From Lachnospiraceae bacterium (GTDB lineage Bacteria; Bacillota; Clostridia; Lachnospirales; Lachnospiraceae), in contig JAILNW010000003.1 in the NCBI GenBank assembly GCA_024691145.1, positions 1-9,952 of the forward strand: a stretch of DNA of 9,952 nt, given 5' to 3'. Positions 1 to 6,847 of this stretch are shown in pieces. The notes under the pieces were generated by a model. The model ran no database searches and had not been told where the DNA came from. It saw only the letters and a program-made list of their open reading frames with translations. The position numbers were made by a program, and so were the translations under genes. How positions within the stretch are numbered: position 1 is the first letter of the stretch; each line of letters begins with the position of its first letter.

Positions 1-30
1 GAAAAGGAGCTGATGAAGTTTGAAACCTAA
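1..30 (+). CDS. C-terminal end of upstream gene, probably YlxR-like (partial)
   Basis: The first ten codons read E-K-E-L-M-K-F-E-T followed by TAA in frame 1, and they overlap the start of the next gene by 11 bases. In Firmicutes the gene immediately before ylxQ is normally ylxR, a small RNA-binding DUF448 protein, which usually ends in a short charged segment. The assignment rests mainly on gene order. A second frame is also open from the window edge to a TGA at 23, so the frame itself is not certain. Confidence 0.5.
   Translation, partial: EKELMKFET
4..9 (+). promoter_or_regulatory. Ribosome-binding site for ylxQ
   Basis: AAGGAG lies 10 bases before a TTG codon at 20. There is no in-frame ATG until codon 19, which falls inside the conserved L7Ae fold, so this site supports the rare TTG as the start. 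Confidence 0.6.
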
Positions 31-388
31 TGATGCTGATTTCGAAGTACATAAACAGAAAGTGTATTCTTATATGGGACTTGCGATGAGGGCAGGAAAA
101 CTTGTAAGCGGAGAGGAATCAACTGAGAAAGCGGTAAAGAACGGTTCAGCTAAACTTGTTATAGTGGCTTTAGATGCATCGGATAATACAAAAAAGTTAT
201 TTAAAGATAAATGTTCATTTTATGGTATTCCGGTAGAAATATTTGGATATATGCATGAAATGGGTCACGCATTAGGAAAAGAAAAAAGAGCATCGTTAGC
301 ATTTCTTGATAAGGGATTGGCAGATGCCACTTGCAAACAGTTGATATTAGCAATGAATAGCGGAGGTAGCAATAATGTCAAAAATTAA
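20..388 (+). CDS. ylxQ: L7Ae-family ribosomal protein YlxQ
   Basis: This 122-residue protein belongs to the L7Ae/L30e/S12e family of small alpha-beta-alpha RNA-binding proteins that recognise kink-turns. The diagnostic stretch is GLAMRAGKLVSGEESTEKAV near residues 20-39, followed by a hydrophobic strand LVIVALDASDNTKK and a later strand ending in EIFGYM. The length is slightly above the roughly 100 residues usual for YlxQ. The start is TTG, chosen because of the AAGGAG upstream and the lack of an earlier ATG. It lies between a ylxR-like gene and infB, the standard nusA-operon position, and its last 14 bases overlap the infB start, implying coupled translation. The exact cellular role of YlxQ is not well established; binding to ribosomal or other structured RNA is inferred from the family. 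Confidence 0.9.
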   Translation: MKPNDADFEVHKQKVYSYMGLAMRAGKLVSGEESTEKAVKNGSAKLVIVALDASDNTKKLFKDKCSFYGIPVEIFGYMHEMGHALGKEKRASLAFLDKGLADATCKQLILAMNSGGSNNVKN

Positions 389-3300
389 AATACATGAATA
401 TGCAAAACAGATAGGTATTAAGTCAACAGAGATTGTTAAATTCCTTAATGATAATGGCTTTGAAGTGAAAAGCCATATGAGTAATATTGACGATGCTGAA
501 ATTGATTTGATTAATAAAAAATATTTGAAAAATATGAGTAATGATAAAGATACGGTAGAAGAAAACAAAGAAAGTAAGAGGTCAACAAGAAGTATGGGAG
601 GAAGACCTTCGAGTGCACGTTCCGCAGGAACAGCAAAGGTTGTTATTAAAGAGGTAGAAAAAGCAGAAAAAGCCAAAGAAAAAGAAGAAAAGAAGAAAAA
701 AGAAGAAAAGGCTAAAGAGATAAAGAAAGCTGAAGAAGAGAAGAAAGCCGAAGAAGCAAGAAAGGCAGAAGAGGCAAGAAAAGCCGAAGAAGCAAAGAAA
801 GCTGAAGAGGCAAGAAAAGCAGAGGAAGCAAGAAAAGCCGAAGAAGCGAGAAAAGCAGAGGAAGCAAGAAAAGCCGAAGAAGCAAGAAAAGCCGAAGAAG
901 CAAGAAAGGCAGAAGAGGCAAGAAAAGCCGAAGAAGCAAAGAAAGCTGAAGAAAAGAGAGTAGTTTCTCTTGGTACTGCTTACGTTGAAGAGAAAAACAG
1001 AGAAAAACAAAGAAACGAAGCAAGAAGAGATAATAATCAGAACAATCAGAATAACAGACGTGATCAAAAACAAGGCGGTTTCAATAAAGATAACAGAAAT
1101 AATAACCGTGACAACAGACAAGGCGGATTTAACAGAGATAACAGAGACAGAGATAATAACCGTGACAACAGACAGGGCGGATTTAACAGAGATAACAAAG
1201 ACAGAGATAATAATCGTGATAACAGACAGGGCGGATTTAACAGAGATAACAGAGACAGAGATAATAATCGCGATAACAGACAGGGTGGATTTAACCGTGA
1301 CAACAGACAGGGCGGATTTAACAGAGATAACAGAGACAGAGATAATAACCGTGATAACAGACAGGGCGGTTTTAACAAAGACAGAGATAACCGCGACAAC
1401 AGACAAGGCGGATTCAATAAAGACAGAGATAACAGGGACAATAGAGATAACAGAAGCCGTGACAACAGAGGTCAGAAGAATAATGACAGCTTTTCAAGTG
1501 CATTTTCTCAGCCAGCTGCAACAAAGAGTTCTCTTGATGTAGGAAGAAGCGGAAGAGGAAACTGGACTAATAGAAAGAATAATAATGATGATTATAAATA
1601 TGATGACGATAAGGAAAATTTAGAGGCATTAAATAAAACTGTTCAGAAGAATAAGAAGAAGAAGGATGGAAAACCAAAGGCTGGCGCATTTATAAAACCT
1701 GAGGTTGTAGCTCCAGAGCCAGATGATGGAATTAAGTCAATTATCTTACCTGAGGTACTTACAATTAAGGAACTTGCTGATAAACTTAAGATTCAGCCTT
1801 CTGCACTTATTAAAAAGTTATTCTTATCAGGAAAGATTGTAAATATTAACTCTGAAATTACATTTGAAGAAGCAGAGGAAGTTGCACTTGAGTATAACTG
1901 CATAGCTGAGAAAGAAGAAAAGGTTGATGTTATAGCAGAGATACTTAAGGAAGAGGAAGAACCAGAAGAGTCACTTGTTAAGAGAGCACCTGTTGTGTGT
2001 GTTATGGGACACGTTGACCATGGTAAAACTTCACTTCTTGATGCCATAAGAGAAACTAATGTAACATCAAGAGAAGCTGGTGGAATTACTCAGCATATAG
2101 GTGCATACGTTGTAGATATTAATGGAGAGAAGATTACATTCCTTGATACACCTGGACATGAAGCATTTACTTCAATGCGTATGAGAGGTGCCAAGTCAAC
2201 AGATATTGCAATTCTTGTAGTTGCAGCAGATGATGGTGTTATGCCTCAGACAGTAGAAGCCATAAGCCATGCAAAGGCAGCAGGAATTCAAATAATTGTT
2301 GCTATAAATAAGATTGATAAGCCAAGTGCTAATATAGAAAGAGTAAAGAATGAGTTAACTGAATATGAACTTGTTGCTGAAGACTGGGGTGGAGATACAA
2401 TATTTGTACCTGTATCTGCACATACTAAAGAAGGTATTGATACACTTCTTGAGATGATTCTTCTTACAGCTGAAATGTGTGAACTTAAGGCTAACCCTAA
2501 CCGTAAGGCAAGAGGTCTTGTTATCGAGGCTGAGCTTGATAAGGGAAGAGGACCAGTTGCAACTGTACTTGTTCAGAAGGGTACTCTTCATGTAGGAGAT
2601 ACAGTAGCTATAGGCTGCGCACATGGTAAAGTAAGAGCCATGATAGATGATAACGGAAGAAGAGTTAAAACTGCAGGCCCTTCAACACCAGTTGAGATTT
2701 TAGGTCTTAACGATGTACCTAATGCAGGTGAGATTCTTCTTGCAACTGAAAATGAAAAAGAAGCAAGATCAATTGCTGAAACATTTATTAAGCAGGGAAG
2801 AGAAAAACTTCTTGAGGATACTAAGCATAAGTTATCACTTGACGGATTATTCTCTCAGATTAAAGCTGGTGAGATTAAGGAACTTAACATCATCGTTAAA
2901 GCCGATGTACAGGGTTCTGTAGAAGCTGTTAAGCAGAGTTTGTTAAAACTTAGTAACGAAGAAGTTGCTGTAAGAATTATTCATGGTGGTGTTGGTGCCA
3001 TTAATGAATCAGATGTTATCCTTGCAAGTGCATCTAATGCCATTATTATCGGTTTCAACGTAAGACCTGATAACCAGGCTAAGGATGTTGCTGAAAGAGA
3101 AAATGTAGACCTTAGATTATACAAAGTTATTTACAATGCAATAGAGGACGTAGAGGCTGCCATGAAGGGTATGCTTGATCCTGTATATGAAGAAGTTGTT
3201 ATCGGTCATGCAGAGATAAGACAGATATTCAAGGCATCAGGACTTGGTTCAATTGCAGGTTCTTACGTACTTGACGGTAAGATTGTAAGAGATTCTAAAG

Positions 3301-3482
3301 CAAGAATAACTCGTGATGGAGAGCTTGTATTTGAAGGACCTTTAGCATCACTTAAGAGATTTAAAGATGATGTTAAGGAAGTTAAAGCTGGATACGAGTG
3401 TGGTCTTGTATTTGAGAAGTTTAATGATATTAAAGAGGAAGACCGCGTAGAGATTTATATTATGCAGGAAGTTCCTAGATAG
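375..3482 (+). CDS. infB: Translation initiation factor IF-2, with a greatly extended N-terminus
   Basis: IF2 is the cytoplasmic GTPase that brings fMet-tRNA to the 30S subunit and promotes 50S joining. At 1035 residues it is much longer than typical Gram-positive IF2 (about 700-750). Domains in order: a first IF2_N domain at about 1-52; a charged helical repeat region at about 92-195; an R/D/N/QGGFN repeat region at about 233-366; a second IF2_N domain at about 458-515; the G domain with P-loop GHVDHGKTS (545-553), DTPGHE (591-596), NKID (645-648) and SAH (681-683); beta-barrel domain II containing LDKGRGP (from 721); then the C1 domain and the fMet-tRNA-binding C2 domain ending in MQEVPR. 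All GTPase motifs are intact, so the enzyme should be active. The start is ATG with GGAGGT at 362-367, seven bases upstream, overlapping the ylxQ end by 14 bases; rbfA follows after 17 bases. The extra length lies entirely in the linker between the two IF2_N domains. Confidence 0.98.
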   Translation: MSKIKIHEYAKQIGIKSTEIVKFLNDNGFEVKSHMSNIDDAEIDLINKKYLKNMSNDKDTVEENKESKRSTRSMGGRPSSARSAGTAKVVIKEVEKAEKAKEKEEKKKKEEKAKEIKKAEEEKKAEEARKAEEARKAEEAKKAEEARKAEEARKAEEARKAEEARKAEEARKAEEARKAEEARKAEEAKKAEEKRVVSLGTAYVEEKNREKQRNEARRDNNQNNQNNRRDQKQGGFNKDNRNNNRDNRQGGFNRDNRDRDNNRDNRQGGFNRDNKDRDNNRDNRQGGFNRDNRDRDNNRDNRQGGFNRDNRQGGFNRDNRDRDNNRDNRQGGFNKDRDNRDNRQGGFNKDRDNRDNRDNRSRDNRGQKNNDSFSSAFSQPAATKSSLDVGRSGRGNWTNRKNNNDDYKYDDDKENLEALNKTVQKNKKKKDGKPKAGAFIKPEVVAPEPDDGIKSIILPEVLTIKELADKLKIQPSALIKKLFLSGKIVNINSEITFEEAEEVALEYNCIAEKEEKVDVIAEILKEEEEPEESLVKRAPVVCVMGHVDHGKTSLLDAIRETNVTSREAGGITQHIGAYVVDINGEKITFLDTPGHEAFTSMRMRGAKSTDIAILVVAADDGVMPQTVEAISHAKAAGIQIIVAINKIDKPSANIERVKNELTEYELVAEDWGGDTIFVPVSAHTKEGIDTLLEMILLTAEMCELKANPNRKARGLVIEAELDKGRGPVATVLVQKGTLHVGDTVAIGCAHGKVRAMIDDNGRRVKTAGPSTPVEILGLNDVPNAGEILLATENEKEARSIAETFIKQGREKLLEDTKHKLSLDGLFSQIKAGEIKELNIIVKADVQGSVEAVKQSLLKLSNEEVAVRIIHGGVGAINESDVILASASNAIIIGFNVRPDNQAKDVAERENVDLRLYKVIYNAIEDVEAAMKGMLDPVYEEVVIGHAEIRQIFKASGLGSIAGSYVLDGKIVRDSKARITRDGELVFEGPLASLKRFKDDVKEVKAGYECGLVFEKFNDIKEEDRVEIYIMQEVPR
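726..959 (+). repeat. 18-bp tandem repeat in infB, 13 units (KAEEAR)
   Basis: Thirteen contiguous 18-base units encode KAEEAR or close variants (KAEEEK first, KAEEAK at units 4 and 12, KAEEKR last), residues 118-195 of IF2. The units vary mostly at synonymous third positions (GCA/GCC/GCT, GAA/GAG). The spacing of E and K/R favours i to i+4 salt bridges, so a long, isolated charged alpha helix is expected. The preceding K/E-rich stretch from residue 92 probably extends it. Confidence 0.95.
1071..1472 (+). repeat. 54-bp tandem repeat family in infB (QGGFN / RDN units)
   Basis: Eight units each begin with a QGGFN codon block, at 1071, 1119, 1173, 1227, 1281, 1308, 1362 and 1404. Units starting at 1119, 1173, 1227 and 1308 are full 54-bp copies that differ at only a few bases; those at 1071, 1281, 1362 and 1404 are shortened or altered. 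The full unit encodes QGGFN followed by RDN-type triplets and carries five Arg and four Asp, giving a near-neutral polyampholyte. It occupies residues 233-366 of IF2 and is predicted to be disordered. Confidence 0.93.
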
Positions 3483-3499
3483 AAATTTAGAGGTAGTAT

Positions 3500-3955
3500 A
3501 TGAGAAAGAACAGTATTAAGAATACGAGAATAAACAGTGAAGTTCAAAAGGAACTTAGTGTACTTATTCTTCAGGAAATAAAAGATCCAAGAATCAGCAA
3601 GATGACAACTATTACTTCTGTAGAAGTTGCTCCTGATTTAAAGACAGCAAAGGTTTATGTAAGTGTTCTTGGAACACCTGAGGAAACAGAGGATACTATA
3701 AAAGGATTAAAAAGTGCTGCTCCATTTTTAAGGGGGCAGCTTGCAAAAACAATTAATCTTCGTAACACACCAGAACTTATCTTTAAAGTTGATGAGTCAA
3801 TTGAGTATGGTATCAATATGTCTAAGATGATAGATGAGCTTGTAGCAAAAGAACATCTTGATGATGATACAGATGACATTGACGATGATGAGGAATTTGA
3901 TGAAGATGAGGACTTTGAAGACGAAGAATCAGATGACTCTGAAGAGGATTTGTAA
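3500..3955 (+). CDS. rbfA: 30S ribosome-binding factor A with acidic tail
   Basis: RbfA is a single-domain KH-fold protein that binds the immature 30S subunit near the 5' end of 16S rRNA and helps its late maturation. Residues about 1-118 match the family: a KELSVLILQEIKDPRI helix, the SVEVAPDLKTAKVYVSVLG strand region, and the AAPFLRGQLAKTINLRNTPE segment that leads into the last strand. The protein is 151 residues, longer than the usual 115-125, because residues 121-151 form an acidic tail in which 24 of 31 residues are Asp or Glu. The start is ATG with AGAGGT about five bases upstream. It lies 17 bases after infB and 23 bases before nrnA, clearly in the same operon. The tail is probably disordered; its function is unknown. 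Confidence 0.95.
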   Translation: MRKNSIKNTRINSEVQKELSVLILQEIKDPRISKMTTITSVEVAPDLKTAKVYVSVLGTPEETEDTIKGLKSAAPFLRGQLAKTINLRNTPELIFKVDESIEYGINMSKMIDELVAKEHLDDDTDDIDDDEEFDEDEDFEDEESDDSEEDL

Positions 3956-3978
3956 TTTGCTGAAAGGAAGGATGCAGA

Positions 3979-4926
3979 ATGTCGGAATTATTTGAACATA
4001 TTAAAGCAGCTAAGAGAATAGGTATAACAGGACATGTAAGGCCAGATGGTGACTGCGTAGGTTCATGCACAGCACTGTATAATTATATAGTTGATAATTA
4101 TAAGGATAAAGATGTTTTTGTATATTTAGAATCAGTACAGGACACATATGATTACCTTCCAAATGTTGATAAGATTATAACAACATATCCAGAAGAAGAG
4201 CAGTTTGATTTATTCATATGTCTTGATTCAGGAGACCTTAAAAGAACAGGCTTTAGTGAAAAGTACTTTAATAATGCAAAGGATACTTATGTTGTTGACC
4301 ACCATGTAAGTAATCCTGCTTATGGCAAGCATAATGTTATTGAAGGTGATGCAAGTTCTACATGTGAAGTTTTATTTTATCTTATGGAATATGATAAGAT
4401 AAGCCTTAATACAGCCATGTGCCTATATACAGGTTTAATTCATGATACAGGTGTATTTAACTTTAGCCTAAGAGGTGAAAAAACCATGTCAATGGCAGGA
4501 AAGCTTATAGAAAAAGGTGTTCCTTATTCTAAGATAATAGATGAAAGTTTTTATAAGAAAACATACATGCAGACAGTTCTTTTAGGTGAGCTTCTTGTTA
4601 AAAGTGAACTTAAGGAGAATGGAAAAGTTATTGTTTCCGTTGCAGATAAGGAACTTATGGATAAACATAAAGCTGTACCAGCGGATATTGACGGGGTTGT
4701 TAACCAGCTCAGAGTTACCAAAGGCGTTGAGGTTGCAATACTTATGCATGAGGTTAAGAAGGGCAGTTTTAAGATTAGCATGAGATCTAATTCAGATATA
4801 GATGTCAGCAAGATTTGTTTAAAACATGGCGGTGGCGGACATGTGAAGGCCGCAGGCTGCAGCATGGATGGAACTTCAAAGGAGATAATTGATACTCTGA
4901 TAAAAGATATCAAAGAAAGTAAATAA
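3979..4926 (+). CDS. nrnA: DHH-family phosphoesterase, NrnA-type oligoribonuclease / pAp phosphatase
   Basis: This 315-residue protein is a DHH/DHHA1 phosphoesterase. NrnA-type enzymes degrade short RNA oligonucleotides and dephosphorylate 3'-phosphoadenosine 5'-phosphate; some relatives act on cyclic dinucleotide products such as pApA. Visible motifs are GHVRPDGDCVGS (18-29; metal ligands H19, D23, D25), DSGD (83-86), DHH (107-109), the HDTGVFNF segment typical of motif IV, and the DHHA1 substrate-binding GGGGH followed by VKAAG (284-293). All metal-binding residues are present, so it should be catalytically competent. The start is ATG with an AAGGAAGG site seven bases upstream. Its position between rbfA and truB is the usual clostridial arrangement. 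Which nucleotide substrate dominates in the cell cannot be told from the sequence. Confidence 0.93.
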   Translation: MSELFEHIKAAKRIGITGHVRPDGDCVGSCTALYNYIVDNYKDKDVFVYLESVQDTYDYLPNVDKIITTYPEEEQFDLFICLDSGDLKRTGFSEKYFNNAKDTYVVDHHVSNPAYGKHNVIEGDASSTCEVLFYLMEYDKISLNTAMCLYTGLIHDTGVFNFSLRGEKTMSMAGKLIEKGVPYSKIIDESFYKKTYMQTVLLGELLVKSELKENGKVIVSVADKELMDKHKAVPADIDGVVNQLRVTKGVEVAILMHEVKKGSFKISMRSNSDIDVSKICLKHGGGGHVKAAGCSMDGTSKEIIDTLIKDIKESK

Positions 4927-4935
4927 AGCAGAAAT

Positions 4936-4977
4936 GTCCGCAGCAGGATAGCCAGTACATGGTATTTCGTTGCGGAC
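4936..4977 (+). other. Structured inverted repeat between nrnA and truB
   Basis: GTCCGCAGC at 4936-4944 can pair with GTTGCGGAC at 4969-4977, nine pairs including one G-U, around a 24-base loop. The loop contains a smaller stem, ATA(G)CCA with TGGTAT, closing on GTACA. The downstream bases TTTGTTATATATC are only modestly U-rich, so this is a poor intrinsic terminator. It could be a weak attenuator, an RNA processing site or another leader-type structure in the 84-base gap, the widest gap in the operon. Confidence 0.45.
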
Positions 4978-4999
4978 TTTGTTATATATCAGTAGAAAT

Positions 5000-5003
5000 G
5001 AGG
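5000..5003 (+). promoter_or_regulatory. Ribosome-binding site for truB
   Basis: GAGG lies seven bases before a TTG at 5011. The nearby ATG at 5018 is out of frame. The TTG gives the conserved TruB amino terminus (YNGIINIYKEKGFTSHD), so the TTG start is supported by both homology and spacing. Confidence 0.6.
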
Positions 5004-5010
5004 AAAAAAG

Positions 5011-5925
5011 TTGTATAATGGAATTATAAATATTTATAAAGAAAAGGGATTTACGTCCCATGACGTGGTGGCAAAGTTAAGAGGTATACTTCGTATGAAA
5101 AAAATAGGACATACAGGAACTCTTGACCCAGACGCAACGGGAGTGCTTCCAGTGTGCCTTGGAAGTGCCACAAAAGTATGTGATATGTTAACTAATAAAG
5201 ATAAAGTCTATGAAACAACATTTGTATTAGGATTTGAAACTGATACCCAGGATATATCTGGTGAGGTTATTGCAACTTACGATATTGATACAACTAAAGA
5301 GGCAATAGAAAAGGCAGTAATGTCATTTGTTGGGGAGTATGACCAGATTCCTCCCATGTATTCTGCACTTAAGGTAAATGGAAAAAAACTATATGAACTT
5401 GCAAGAGAGGGTATTGAGGTAGAGAGAAAGGCAAGAAGAATAACAATTCACAATATAGATATAAAAGATATCAATATGGAAAAGCACGAAATTACAATGT
5501 GTGTTGCATGTTCTAAGGGAACTTACATAAGAACACTTTGTTATGATATAGGAAAAAAACTAGGTTGTGGCGGGTGTTTAAAAGAATTAAAAAGAACAAA
5601 AGTAAGTGTATTTGATATTAGTGAAGCTGTTACTTTGGATGAAGTGAGAAAAATGGCAGATAACAACAGGATTGAAGAAAAAATACTGCCTGTGGATTCT
5701 GTATTTAAACAGTATGATGCAATTCATTTAACAGAAAGGCAGAATAAAGCCATAATGAATGGTAATAAGATTCCATTTGATGAGGTAAAAAAATATATTG
5801 AAAAATCAGAATGCAGTGATATGTACAGAATATACGACGAAAATGGCATATTTTTAGCTGTATACGAGTGCATACAGGAAAACAGACTAATGTTAAAGCC
5901 AGTAAAAATGTTCTTAGAGAAATAG
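5011..5925 (+). CDS. truB: tRNA pseudouridine(55) synthase TruB
   Basis: TruB isomerises uridine 55 in the T-psi-C loop of tRNAs to pseudouridine and also acts as a tRNA folding chaperone in the cytoplasm. The protein is 304 residues, the usual length. The N-terminal NGIINIYKEKGFTSHDVV and the catalytic motif GTLDPDATGVLP (36-47, nucleophile Asp39) are diagnostic. PPMYSALKVNGKKLYELAREG and SKGTYIRTLCYDIGKKLG are further conserved core segments. The C-terminal part (from about residue 225) corresponds to the RNA-binding extension seen in bacterial TruB. Initiation is at TTG, as for ylxQ in the same operon. ribF follows after 19 bases, so the two are co-transcribed and possibly coupled. Confidence 0.96.
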   Translation: MYNGIINIYKEKGFTSHDVVAKLRGILRMKKIGHTGTLDPDATGVLPVCLGSATKVCDMLTNKDKVYETTFVLGFETDTQDISGEVIATYDIDTTKEAIEKAVMSFVGEYDQIPPMYSALKVNGKKLYELAREGIEVERKARRITIHNIDIKDINMEKHEITMCVACSKGTYIRTLCYDIGKKLGCGGCLKELKRTKVSVFDISEAVTLDEVRKMADNNRIEEKILPVDSVFKQYDAIHLTERQNKAIMNGNKIPFDEVKKYIEKSECSDMYRIYDENGIFLAVYECIQENRLMLKPVKMFLEK

Positions 5926-5931
5926 TTTTTT

Positions 5932-5935
5932 GGAG
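5932..5935 (+). promoter_or_regulatory. Ribosome-binding site fixing the ribF start
   Basis: GGAG lies nine bases before the ATG at 5945. A longer reading from a TTG at 5930 would place the start on top of this site and adds only five residues not expected in the family, so the ATG is preferred. Confidence 0.6.
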
Positions 5936-5944
5936 TTGAGACTG

Positions 5945-6847
5945 ATGATTTATTATTATGATGAAATACCTAAGCTAAAAGATACCATTGTAACTATAGG
6001 AAAGTTTGATGGTATACATAAGGGGCATATGAAACTTGTAAATGAGGCTTTAAAACAGAAAAAAGAAACAGGATATGCCATTGTAATGTTTGAACTTAGA
6101 ATTAATGAAAACCTTTATCTTTTAAATGAGGAAGAAAAAAGAAATATAGCAGAAGATAATGGAATTGATTATATGATTTCATATCCCCTTGATGATTATA
6201 TAAAAAATATGACTCCTGATGAGTTTTTAAATAATATTCTTAAGGAAAAGCTTGGTACAAAGGCTGTGATTGTTGGAGATGATTTCAGATTTGGAATTAA
6301 CAGGGCAAAGGGTGCTGACTATATTAAAGAAATGCAGGAAGTATATGGTTATAAGACTGTTATTATAAGCAAACTTAAAATGCTGATGGAAAATAATAAG
6401 GAAGAAATAATAAGCAGCACTTTAATTAAAGAATATTTATTAAGTGGAGAAGTTTTGGCGGCTAATAAAATGCTTGGAAGAAAGTATGCTGTAAAGGGAA
6501 AGATAATACATGGAAAACAGCTTGGAAGGACTATTGGATTTCCTACTATAAATGTGGAACTTGACGAAAAGAAGATATTACCTGCAAATGGTGTATACAA
6601 GGTTTATGTGATAATTGATGGCAAAAGATACCTCGGTATGGCTGATATAGGAAATAAACCAACTGTTGGAGAGGGCTTTAAAACAGGACTTGAGGTTAAT
6701 ATATTTGACTTTAACGAAGATGTATATAACAAGGAGGCTACGGTATTATTCTGTGATTTTATAAGAAAAGAAAAGAAGTTCTCCAATGTAGAAGAACTTC
6801 AGTATCAGTTAGGTAATGATAAAAAGCATATACTTTCTATTTATTAG
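5945..6847 (+). CDS. ribF: Bifunctional riboflavin kinase / FAD synthetase
   Basis: RibF phosphorylates riboflavin to FMN and adenylates FMN to FAD. With the ATG at 5945 it has 300 residues, normal for the family. The N-terminal adenylyltransferase domain shows GKFDGIHKGH (19-28, the HxGH nucleotidyltransferase motif), GDDFRFG (111-117) and SSTLIK (157-162). The C-terminal flavokinase domain shows GRTIGFPTIN (194-203, with Thr201 and Asn203 for Mg-ATP binding), the GVYKVYVIIDGKRYLGMADIG strands, and LEVNIFDF with the expected catalytic Glu250. Oddities: the segment that normally reads F-D-x-x-P or FxPHP after the second strand is FELRINENLYLL (49-60), lacks proline and appears about ten residues short, and the arginine usual at the end of SSTxIR is lysine. 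The kinase half looks intact; full FAD synthetase activity is less certain. It is the last gene of the operon and ends in convergent overlap with the next gene. Confidence 0.94.
   Translation: MIYYYDEIPKLKDTIVTIGKFDGIHKGHMKLVNEALKQKKETGYAIVMFELRINENLYLLNEEEKRNIAEDNGIDYMISYPLDDYIKNMTPDEFLNNILKEKLGTKAVIVGDDFRFGINRAKGADYIKEMQEVYGYKTVIISKLKMLMENNKEEIISSTLIKEYLLSGEVLAANKMLGRKYAVKGKIIHGKQLGRTIGFPTINVELDEKKILPANGVYKVYVIIDGKRYLGMADIGNKPTVGEGFKTGLEVNIFDFNEDVYNKEATVLFCDFIRKEKKFSNVEELQYQLGNDKKHILSIY

Noticed and set aside
582..1406. Long open reading frames on the minus strand and in another plus frame across the infB repeats (for example 582-1406 minus, 1064-1465 minus, 970-1542 plus)
   Set aside because: They are produced by in-frame repetition of stop-free 18- and 54-base units. 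Their translations are monotonous (Leu/Ser/Val/Ile repeats), they lack ribosome-binding sites, and the infB frame is clearly the coding one.
1071..1472. Regular repeats that could be mistaken for a CRISPR array or minisatellite
   Set aside because: The units are contiguous with no unique spacers, keep the infB frame, and vary mainly at tolerated codons. They are coding tandem repeats.
4961..4990. Possible promoter upstream of truB (TGGTAT, 17 bases, TATATA)
   Set aside because: The -35 box is too poor and the sequence overlaps the hairpin; the genes on both sides fit one operon.
5930..5944. TTG start for ribF giving five extra residues
   Set aside because: It would begin at the GGAG that serves as the RBS for ATG 5945; the ATG gives the expected family length.
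5926..5944. FMN riboswitch before ribF
   Set aside because: The gap is only 19 bases, far too short for an FMN aptamer, and none of its conserved elements are present upstream.
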